In this document: positions 1 to 5,295 of the stretch, in pieces | How positions within the stretch are numbered: position 1 is the stretch's first letter | Layout of the letters: each line of letters starts with the position of its first letter | NCBI GenBank assembly: GCA_027019045.1 | Contig: JALUXI010000221.1 | Location: 1 to 8,805 of the forward strand | Origin: Piscirickettsiaceae bacterium | Lineage (GTDB): Bacteria > Pseudomonadota > Gammaproteobacteria > Thiomicrospirales > Thiomicrospiraceae | Reading direction: 5' to 3' | Length of the DNA: 8,805 bases | Translations under genes and position numbers: made by a program | The notes under the pieces: generated by a model | Told to the model about the DNA's origin: nothing | Database searches by the model: none | What the model saw: the letters and a program-made list of their open reading frames with translations, nothing else

Positions 1-108
1 TTCATGCTTATAGATATAGAACTTTATGTCTTCCTGTGCAGCTACATCGGGAACTCTGAATTGGAAAGAGAAAGCGTAAAAAACTTTTACTCTTTTTTTC
101 TCGGTCAT
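1..108 (-). CDS. Possible N-terminal fragment of an unrecognised protein, running off the left edge
   Basis: Reading the minus strand from an ATG at 108-106, the frame stays open for 36 codons to the first base of the window. The peptide begins MTEKKRVKVFYAFSFQF and continues with a mixed charged and aromatic composition. An in-frame TAA lies only 9 nt upstream of this ATG, so the ATG is the first possible start. I see no convincing Shine-Dalgarno sequence; a TATAAG just upstream could be a -10 box, but it would place transcription start almost at the ATG. I do not recognise the family. The frame is short enough to be open by chance. If real, the gene is divergent from the prepilin gene and the two share roughly 96 nt of control region. 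Confidence 0.33.
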   Translation of the reverse strand, partial: MTEKKRVKVFYAFSFQFRVPDVAAQEDIKFYIYKHE

Positions 109-115
109 CGATGCT

Positions 116-121
116 TATACT
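116..121 (+). promoter_or_regulatory. Candidate -10 box for the prepilin gene
   Basis: TATACT matches the sigma-70 -10 consensus at five of six positions. A good -35 box is not visible at 16-18 nt upstream; that stretch is a T-run. A transcript from here would start near 128 and carry the hairpin at 155-180 in its leader. This is a weak, single-element prediction. Confidence 0.25.
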
Positions 122-154
122 GATGTTGAAGATAGCAAGTAAGCTAATCAAACA

Positions 155-189
155 AAGTGTTCAACTTCGGTTAAACGCTTAAATTTTTT
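155..189 (+). promoter_or_regulatory. Terminator-like UUCG hairpin in the prepilin leader (possible attenuator)
   Basis: Bases 155-165 pair with 170-180 (11 positions, one C-A mismatch and one G-T wobble) around a TTCG tetraloop closed by C-G, an unusually stable loop type. The stem is followed by AAA and six Ts (184-189). This has the form of an intrinsic terminator on the plus strand, yet it lies only a few bases before the prepilin ribosome binding site (AAGGAG, about 193-198). As the flanking upstream frame is on the other strand, it has no obvious gene to terminate. It may attenuate or stabilise the pilin mRNA. The regulatory role is inference. Confidence 0.4.
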
Positions 190-204
190 CAAAGGAGAAG
201 TCAA

Positions 205-822
205 ATGAAAACAAATCTAAAACCCAAACAAAAAGGTTTTACATTGGTCGAAATCGCCATTGTATTGGTCATTATCGGGCTATTGCTCGGTGGGGTGCTA
301 AAAGGGCAAGAGTTGATTCGCAGTGCGAAGATTAAGGGTGAAGCCTCGCAAATTGATGGTTATAAGGCGGGCTATTTTGGTTATATCGACCGTTATGGTT
401 ATAAGCCAGGAGATGACCCAACACAAGCTACGCGTTGGACAGATATGACCAATGGTGGAGGTAATGGAGATATTAATGGTGGCACTTGTTCCAGTGATAC
501 AGATGAAAGTTGTTTAGCCATGCGAGCCTTATATCATTCTGGTTTTATAAAAGGCGATGGTACAGTTAAACAGCCTAAGCCATTAGACAAATTAGGTGGT
601 AAAGTCCATCTGTTTACAGGCACCTATTATGGTCAACGAGGCGTTTGGTTATATCATGAAGGATATGTGGATAAAGATATCTTGACTGAACTGGATAAGA
701 AGATTGATGATGGGAAGTGTAACTCTGGCGCAATGACTTCTTGGACAACCAATAATGCCTATTGTGATCAAACCACAGGTGCATATAAGCGTAATGGCTA
801 TTTTGTAACAAAAATCGACTAA
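205..822 (+). CDS. Type IV pilin-like prepilin (class III signal peptide)
   Basis: The 205-residue product has a classic prepilin leader: a short basic stretch (residues 1-10), then G11 followed by FTLVEIAIVLVIIGLL, so prepilin peptidase would cut after G11, leaving F12 as the methylated N-terminus with Glu at mature position 5 (E16). Residues 12-32 form the hydrophobic helix that anchors and packs the subunit. The globular part has a glycine/aspartate-rich loop (about 83-102) and four cysteines (C95, C103, C172, C187), probably two disulfides. The start is supported by AAGGAG about 7 nt upstream. It stands alone: no assembly ATPase, platform protein or peptidase is in the window, so it would use machinery encoded elsewhere. 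It could be a minor pilin, a major pilin or a type II secretion pseudopilin; the sequence does not decide. The gene looks more AT-rich than the operon downstream. Confidence 0.85.
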   Translation: MKTNLKPKQKGFTLVEIAIVLVIIGLLLGGVLKGQELIRSAKIKGEASQIDGYKAGYFGYIDRYGYKPGDDPTQATRWTDMTNGGGNGDINGGTCSSDTDESCLAMRALYHSGFIKGDGTVKQPKPLDKLGGKVHLFTGTYYGQRGVWLYHEGYVDKDILTELDKKIDDGKCNSGAMTSWTTNNAYCDQTTGAYKRNGYFVTKID

Positions 823-848
823 TCTTTTTGGTTTATCATCATTCAAAG

Positions 849-870
849 AAACCCGCCTCGGCGGGTTTTT
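849..870 (+). terminator. Intrinsic terminator after the prepilin gene
   Basis: ACCCGCC (851-857) pairs with GGCGGGT (860-866), extended by two A-T pairs, with a very tight loop and a run of five Ts (866-870). It begins 26 nt after the prepilin stop and separates that gene from the next transcription unit. Confidence 0.88.
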
Positions 871-909
871 GCTTTTCTGGTTTTGAAAACAACGAGATGG
901 CTCGGATTT

Positions 910-918
910 TGGTAGAAT
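910..918 (+). promoter_or_regulatory. Candidate extended -10 promoter for the coiled-coil gene and miaB operon
   Basis: TGGTAGAAT fits an extended -10 element (TG, one base, then a five-of-six match to TATAAT). It lies downstream of the prepilin terminator and 26 nt before the ATG at 945. No good -35 box is correctly spaced (TTGAAA at 883-888 is too far), as is common with extended -10 promoters. No other promoter is evident before miaB, so this may drive the whole block. Confidence 0.45.
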
Positions 919-944
919 GTTTTTTTAAAACTGCGGGAGGAGAT

Positions 945-1385
945 ATGCAACGATCTGTAATTGATTTATATGAACGCTTAAGTAATGCGCCTGATGAGCG
1001 TGCTCGAGCAAAGATTATTGCTGAAGCTTTTGATGAACTCGAAAACCGCTATCCGAATTTGGGAGACATGGCAACAGAACGGGCTTTGTCAGAAACAGAG
1101 TTGCGTTTAAAGCTAGAGATAGAAAAAACCCATGTCAAAATCGAGCAAGTCCGAGCGGATTTGAGTAAAGAGATTGAGCAAACGCATGTCAAAATCGAGC
1201 AAGTCCGAGCGGATTTGAGTAAAGAGATTGAGCAAACGCATGTCAAAATCGAGCAAGTCCGAGCGGATTTGAGTAAAGAGATTGAGCAAAGTAAGGTTGA
1301 AATGATGAAGTGGAGTGCGGCATTTTGGTTGACGAACTTCTCAGCGATTATGTTTGTAATCTGGAAATTGATGACTAATGGATAA
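945..1385 (+). CDS. Small coiled-coil protein with C-terminal membrane anchor (DUF1640-like)
   Basis: The 146-residue product starts at ATG 945, directly preceded by GGGAGGAG; upstream in-frame ATGs at 828 and 897 lack such a site, and the first sits on the pilin terminator. Residues 1-40 (MQRSVIDLYERLSN...) form a predicted helical head. From about residue 45 to 122 it is a long amphipathic helix containing three copies of an 18-residue unit HVKIEQVRADLSKEIEQT. A hydrophobic stretch near the C-terminus (WSAAFWLTNFSAIMFVIW) looks like one membrane helix, leaving a short tail. This architecture resembles the bacterial coiled-coil proteins grouped as DUF1640 (related in form to mitochondrial CCDC90/MCUR1); the assignment is by layout, not by a diagnostic motif. 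Function is unknown. Its last 8 nt overlap the start of miaB, implying translational coupling. Confidence 0.8.
   Translation: MQRSVIDLYERLSNAPDERARAKIIAEAFDELENRYPNLGDMATERALSETELRLKLEIEKTHVKIEQVRADLSKEIEQTHVKIEQVRADLSKEIEQTHVKIEQVRADLSKEIEQSKVEMMKWSAAFWLTNFSAIMFVIWKLMTNG
1131..1290 (+). repeat. Three tandem 54-bp repeats inside the coiled-coil gene
   Basis: Copies begin at 1131, 1185 and 1239. The first two are complete (54 bp) and identical; the third matches for 52 bp before diverging at 1291. The unit is a whole number of codons (18), so copy-number change keeps the frame. Identity at silent positions points to recent expansion or ongoing homogenisation. Confidence 0.97.
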
Positions 1386-2808
1386 GACAGAAGATAAGCG
1401 TGTGTTTGATGGTGGTCTGTTTATTAAGACCTATGGTTGTCAGATGAATGAGTATGATTCTGACAAGATGGCACAGTTGCTTGAAAAAACTTATGGTTTA
1501 AAGTTGGTGCATTCGCCAGAAGAGGCGGCCGTATTGATTTTGAATACTTGCTCAGTGCGTGAGAAGGCGCAGGAGAAGGTGTTTGATGAATTGGGGCGTT
1601 GGAAGAAGTGGAAGGCGGAAAAGTCGAATCGGATTATTGGTGTCGGTGGGTGCGTGGCCTCGCAAGAGGGAGAAGAGATTCGCAAACGAGCGCCGACGGT
1701 GGATGTGATTTTTGGCCCGCAAACTTTGCACCGCTTGCCTGCGATGATTGAAGAGGCGTTGACGCTTCGCCAGCAGCATTCTGAAGATAAGAAAATGAAA
1801 AAACGCGCGGTGATTGATATCTCTTTCCCAGAGATTGAAAAATTTGACAATCTACCGCCTGCTGAATCGAATGGCGTGTCCGCTTTTGTCTCAATTATGG
1901 AAGGTTGCTCAAAATACTGCACTTTCTGTGTGGTGCCTTATACCCGTGGAGAGGAGTTTAGCCGCCCCTTTGAGGATGTGATGCGTGAAGTTGAAGAACT
2001 GGCGGCGCAAGGGGTGAGAGAAATCAACCTGCTTGGGCAGAATGTGAACGCTTATCAAGGTGAAATGGCAGACGGTGAAGTGGCGGATTTGGCGGTGCTA
2101 CTTCATGCCGTGGCGGCGGTAGAGGGCATTGACCGCATTCGTTATACCACTTCTCATCCCATGGAGATGACGCAGAGTATTATTGATTGCTATGCGGAAA
2201 TTCCTGAATTGGTCTCGCACCTGCATTTGCCGATTCAGTCAGGTTCGGATCGCATTTTGGCGTTGATGAAACGCAATCATATGGTGATTGAGTATAAATC
2301 GATTATCCGTAAAATCCGCAAGCATCGTCCGAATCTGCGTCTGTCGGGTGACTTTATTGTTGGTTTCCCAGGTGAGACTTGTGATGACTTTAAAGAGACG
2401 CTAGCTTTGGTTGAGGAGTTGGAATATGACCGCTCCTTTAGCTTTATTTATAGCCCAAGACCAGGGACACCAGCGGCAAGTCTGCCTGATGATGTGGATG
2501 AGCATAAGAAAAAACGCCGCTTGCATATGTTGCAGCAGGTGTTGAATGAGCAGACGCAAGCGATCAGTCAATCTTTGGTGGGGACTACGCAGAAAATTTT
2601 GGTGGAGCGGCTATCTCGCAATGACTTTGAAGAGGTTTCAGGGCGTACGGAGTGTAATCGAGTGGTCAACTTTAAAGGCTCACCTGAATTGATTGGACAG
2701 TTTGTGGAGGTGGAGATTACCGAAGCCTATACCAACTCTTTAAAAGGTAAGCTGGTTGCTACGCCAGAGGCAGACCGTTTTGCTGAACGGCAATATTATG
2801 CAGTGTGA
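1378..2808 (+). CDS. miaB: tRNA-2-methylthio-N6-dimethylallyladenosine synthase MiaB
   Basis: MiaB is a radical SAM methylthiotransferase that adds a methylthio group to N6-isopentenyladenosine at position 37 of tRNAs reading codons that begin with U. The 476-residue protein has the full architecture: an N-terminal UPF0004 domain with the auxiliary [4Fe-4S] ligands C21 (KTYGCQMNEYDS), C58 (NTCSVREKA) and C92 (GGCVASQ); the radical SAM signature C177-x3-C181-x2-C184 in GCSKYCTFCVVPYTRG; a conserved SHPMEM segment and LHLPIQSGSD; GDFIVGFPGET; and a C-terminal TRAM domain from about residue 395. The length is normal for the family. The start at 1378 overlaps the coiled-coil gene by 8 nt; the ribosome binding site is poor, consistent with coupling. 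ybeZ follows after 12 nt, the arrangement also seen in E. coli. Confidence 0.98.
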   Translation: MDKTEDKRVFDGGLFIKTYGCQMNEYDSDKMAQLLEKTYGLKLVHSPEEAAVLILNTCSVREKAQEKVFDELGRWKKWKAEKSNRIIGVGGCVASQEGEEIRKRAPTVDVIFGPQTLHRLPAMIEEALTLRQQHSEDKKMKKRAVIDISFPEIEKFDNLPPAESNGVSAFVSIMEGCSKYCTFCVVPYTRGEEFSRPFEDVMREVEELAAQGVREINLLGQNVNAYQGEMADGEVADLAVLLHAVAAVEGIDRIRYTTSHPMEMTQSIIDCYAEIPELVSHLHLPIQSGSDRILALMKRNHMVIEYKSIIRKIRKHRPNLRLSGDFIVGFPGETCDDFKETLALVEELEYDRSFSFIYSPRPGTPAASLPDDVDEHKKKRRLHMLQQVLNEQTQAISQSLVGTTQKILVERLSRNDFEEVSGRTECNRVVNFKGSPELIGQFVEVEITEAYTNSLKGKLVATPEADRFAERQYYAV

Positions 2809-2820
2809 GGTGAGTCCGCA

Positions 2821-3801
2821 TTGACGACACTTCATAGTATTCTCTTTACCCTTCACCCTGAAGACAATGAAGCCCTGCAAAACTTGTGTGGCTGGCACAA
2901 TGAGCATCTGTCGCAATTAGAATTGCGGCTGGGGGTGGAGATCAATAATCTTGGATTTGATTTTCGTGTAACAGGTTTGGCTGATCGTTTGGTCAGAGCA
3001 GAGCAGGTGATACGAGACCTCTATGCGCAGGCACTGAATGAAACTTTAGAACCCGCCAAAATCCATCTTAAACTGCAAACGCTTGGTTTTGAAGAGACTT
3101 TGCCTGTTGAACAGCAGCAAAAGATTTTGCGTCTGAAACGCAAGGTGTTGAAAACCCGCAATCCCAATCAATCTCAATATCTCGATACCATTGAACGCCA
3201 CGATATTAACTTTGGTATTGGGCCTGCAGGCACAGGTAAAACCTATCTGGCGGTGGCCGCCGCAGTGGCTGCCTTGGAAAAAGATGAGGTGCGGCGGATT
3301 ATTTTGACCCGCCCTGCGGTGGAAGCGGGCGAGAAGCTGGGGTTTTTACCCGGTGACTTGAGCCAAAAGGTGGATCCTTATTTGCGTCCGCTGTTTGATG
3401 CGTTGTTTGAGATGCTCGGATTTGAGCATGTCGAGCGTTTGATTGAGAAGCATGTGATTGAGATTGCCCCGCTTGCATTTATGCGGGGGCGAACACTGAA
3501 TGAATCTTTTGTCCTGCTGGACGAGGCACAAAACACCACGACTGAGCAGATGAAAATGTTCCTGACCCGTATTGGCTTTGGCTCCAAAGCAGTGATTACG
3601 GGTGATATTACCCAGTGTGATCTGCCGAAACACCAAAAATCAGGTTTACGCCATGCGATTGAGGTGTTGGAAGGGGTACCTGACATCGGGTTTAGTTTTT
3701 TCCAAGCCAAAGATGTGGTACGGCATAGCTTAGTACAGAAAATCGTTCAAGCTTATGAGGAGTACTCTGCACGAAATGAAAGAGCGGCTAAAAATGGCTA
3801 A
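2821..3801 (+). CDS. ybeZ: PhoH-like ATPase YbeZ
   Basis: This is a PhoH-family P-loop NTPase, known as a YbeY partner linked to ribosome and RNA metabolism; its exact reaction is not settled. The 326-residue protein has an N-terminal region (about 1-100) like YbeZ, then Walker A GPAGTGKT (134-141), the family hallmark LTRPAVEAGEKLGFLPGDL (162-180), and Walker B VLLDEAQN (231-238). The start is TTG: the miaB stop TGA lies in the same frame 12 nt upstream, TTG is the only start codon in between, and GAGGTGAG precedes it. The last ten residues (317-326, ARNERAAKNG) and the stop are encoded by the inserted palindromic element at 3768-3911; the protein is about 20 residues shorter than E. coli YbeZ, whose charged tail is missing. 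Without the insertion it would end AYEEYSI. Confidence 0.96.
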   Translation: MTTLHSILFTLHPEDNEALQNLCGWHNEHLSQLELRLGVEINNLGFDFRVTGLADRLVRAEQVIRDLYAQALNETLEPAKIHLKLQTLGFEETLPVEQQQKILRLKRKVLKTRNPNQSQYLDTIERHDINFGIGPAGTGKTYLAVAAAVAALEKDEVRRIILTRPAVEAGEKLGFLPGDLSQKVDPYLRPLFDALFEMLGFEHVERLIEKHVIEIAPLAFMRGRTLNESFVLLDEAQNTTTEQMKMFLTRIGFGSKAVITGDITQCDLPKHQKSGLRHAIEVLEGVPDIGFSFFQAKDVVRHSLVQKIVQAYEEYSARNERAAKNG

Positions 3802-3919
3802 ACTTTCCCTACTCTGCGTTGAAAAACTTGCTAATAGTTGGCTATTAGCGGCGTTTTCCGCCTTGATTAGGCAAATTTTATCTCATTTTTATCTCACTCC
3901 TCATTCATGCAGAGTACTC
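3760..3919. mobile_element. MITE-like palindromic insertion between ybeZ and ybeY
   Basis: GAGTACTC occurs at 3760-3767 and 3912-3919, each followed inward by TGCA, giving a perfect 12-bp inverted repeat. Because GAGTACTC is its own reverse complement, it can be either an 8-bp target duplication or the end of the inverted repeat. The inverted similarity continues inward imperfectly to about 3800 and 3880, including TAAAAATG at 3789-3796 facing CATTTTTA at 3884-3891. The interior has further hairpins (GCTAATA/TATTAGC at 3830-3849, GGCG/CGCC at 3850-3862) and a second TACTCTGC at 3810. No transposase frame fits. Deleting one GAGTACTC and the 144 bp between gives ybeZ a TGA at 3924-3926, 22 nt before ybeY, in keeping with the spacing elsewhere in the operon. 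The family is unassigned. Confidence 0.65.
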
Positions 3920-3948
3920 AATTTGACAAACGACAGGCAGGCGTATAG

Positions 3949-4416
3949 ATGTTGGATTTAGAAATTCAGTGGGCGATCGATCCTCGCCCGATTCCCAGTG
4001 ATGCACAGTGTCAGCAGTGGGCAGAAGCGGCGTTACTGCCCGAAAATAGAAATCAAAATTGGGAAGTGACCCTGCGGATTGTGGATCCCTTTGAAATCCA
4101 AGACCTCAATTTAACCTATCGTGGTAAAGATGCACCGACCAATGTCCTTTCCTTTCCATTTGAGCAGCCAGAGGGACTGGATGAACCGATTCCTTACTTG
4201 GGTGACTTGGTGATTTGTGCGGTCGTCGTTGAGCAGGAAGCGCAGGGTCAGCATAAATCGCTGGAAGCACATTGGGCGCATATGGTGATTCATGGCATGC
4301 TCCATCTGCAAGGACTAGATCATATTGAGCCTGATGAAGCTGAACGGATGGAATCGCTAGAAATCCAACTGCTTGCCGCTTTAGGTTATCCCAACCCTTA
4401 TCTTTCAACGCTTTAA
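3949..4416 (+). CDS. ybeY: Endoribonuclease / rRNA maturation factor YbeY
   Basis: YbeY is a zinc metalloprotein of the UPF0054 family required for 16S rRNA 3'-end maturation and ribosome quality control. The 155-residue protein carries the zinc-binding motif H115-x3-H119-x5-H125 in HGMLHLQGLDH and the conserved LNLTYRGKDAPTNVLSFPF segment with R58, the counterpart of the arginine lining the active-site cleft. Length is typical. The ATG at 3949 is preceded by a modest AGGCAGGCG. It belongs to the ybeZ-ybeY-ybeX-lnt operon, but the palindromic insertion separates it from ybeZ by 147 nt, so its transcript leader here is unusually long and structured. ybeX follows after 21 nt. Confidence 0.96.
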   Translation: MLDLEIQWAIDPRPIPSDAQCQQWAEAALLPENRNQNWEVTLRIVDPFEIQDLNLTYRGKDAPTNVLSFPFEQPEGLDEPIPYLGDLVICAVVVEQEAQGQHKSLEAHWAHMVIHGMLHLQGLDHIEPDEAERMESLEIQLLAALGYPNPYLSTL

Positions 4417-4437
4417 AATAGGAGAATCTTCCCCCCA

Positions 4438-5295
4438 ATGAGCGACGGTGATTCACGAACTTCGTGGTTAAAAAAACTAGGCAAACTCTTTGCCGATGCC
4501 CCCGATTCACAAGATGAATTGATTGATACTTTAAAAGCAGCGGCAGCACATCAAGTCATTGATAAAGATGCGTTAGAGATGATTGAGGGGGTGCTGGAAG
4601 TCTCTCAAATTCGGGTGCGAGAAGTGATGGTGCCACGAGCACAGATGATTCTGCTAGATGAAGGACAGCCTTTAGAGGAAGTGCTGGAGGTGATGCTGGA
4701 GAGCGCACACTCCCGCTATCCCGTCTTGAATGAGAATCGAGATGAGGTGGTGGGGGTGCTGATGGCGAAGGATGTCTTACGCGCGGTGGTCAAAAAGCAG
4801 CTAGAGGATAAAGAAGATTTGCGGGCGATCTATCGTGAGCCGATGATGGTGCCTGAGAGTAAGCGGCTAAATATTTTATTGCGAGAATTTAAAAGTAGCC
4901 GCAATCACATGGCGATGGTGGTGGATGAGTATGGTGAGTTGGCGGGCTTGGTCACCATTGAGGATGTGTTGGAACAGATTGTGGGTGAGATTGAAGATGA
5001 GCATGATGATGTGAATGCCCATATTCAAAAATACCACCAAGGCGGTTATCAAGTACAAGCTACCACCCCTCTTGAGATTTTTAATGGCTTTTTTCATACA
5101 CAATTTAGTGATGAACGAGTGGAGACCATTGGTGGCTATCTGGCTAAAGAGCTAGGCCATATCCCTCAGGAAGGTGAGACGGTTTCATTGGGTGATTTGC
5201 AAATCAAGGTGTTGAAGGCGGATCAACGGCGTGCAGAGTTATTGCAGGTCTGGATGCCTGAGGTGTTGGAAAAAGAGGAAGCTACTTCGGTATGA
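4438..5295 (+). CDS. ybeX: CBS-domain protein YbeX (CorC/HlyC family)
   Basis: The 285-residue cytoplasmic protein has the standard layout: an acidic N-terminal linker (1-60) ending in REVMVPRAQM (61-70), two CBS domains (about 66-126, with SRYPVLNE and VVGVLMAKD, and about 132-190, with MAMVVDEYGELAGLVTIEDV), and a C-terminal CorC_HlyC domain (about 205-275, with ETIGGYLAKELGHIP). CBS pairs usually bind adenosine nucleotides. The family has been linked to magnesium/cobalt efflux through CorC and, for YbeX, to ribosome and rRNA metabolism; it has no transmembrane part and is not itself a transporter. A TAGGAG lies about 13 nt before the ATG, somewhat far, with a C-run between. Its stop overlaps the lnt start by 4 nt (ATGA), so the two are probably translationally coupled. 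Confidence 0.95.
   Translation: MSDGDSRTSWLKKLGKLFADAPDSQDELIDTLKAAAAHQVIDKDALEMIEGVLEVSQIRVREVMVPRAQMILLDEGQPLEEVLEVMLESAHSRYPVLNENRDEVVGVLMAKDVLRAVVKKQLEDKEDLRAIYREPMMVPESKRLNILLREFKSSRNHMAMVVDEYGELAGLVTIEDVLEQIVGEIEDEHDDVNAHIQKYHQGGYQVQATTPLEIFNGFFHTQFSDERVETIGGYLAKELGHIPQEGETVSLGDLQIKVLKADQRRAELLQVWMPEVLEKEEATSV

Noticed and set aside
828..944. Upstream start adding 39 residues to the coiled-coil protein
   Set aside because: The extension would be encoded by the pilin terminator and the promoter region; ATG 945 has a strong GGGAGGAG site.
1131..1290. CRISPR-like regularly spaced repeats
   Set aside because: The repeats are directly tandem with no spacers, are in frame inside a coding sequence and encode an 18-residue helical unit.
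3887..3892. Possible promoter inside the ybeZ-ybeY element (TTGATT at 3863 with TTTTAT)
   Set aside because: Both hexamers are only four-of-six matches in AT-rich DNA; not strong enough to list as a promoter.
3923..3949. Perfect TTGACA -35 box just before ybeY
   Set aside because: The only -10-like sequence (TATAGA at 3944) is 15 nt away and abuts the ybeY ATG, so transcription would start inside the gene. The hexamer is better explained as the former 3' end of ybeZ.
3755..3961. A 68-codon plus-strand frame across the ybeZ-ybeY gap
   Set aside because: It begins inside ybeZ, crosses a palindromic element and ends just inside ybeY; it has no ribosome site and no recognisable protein features.
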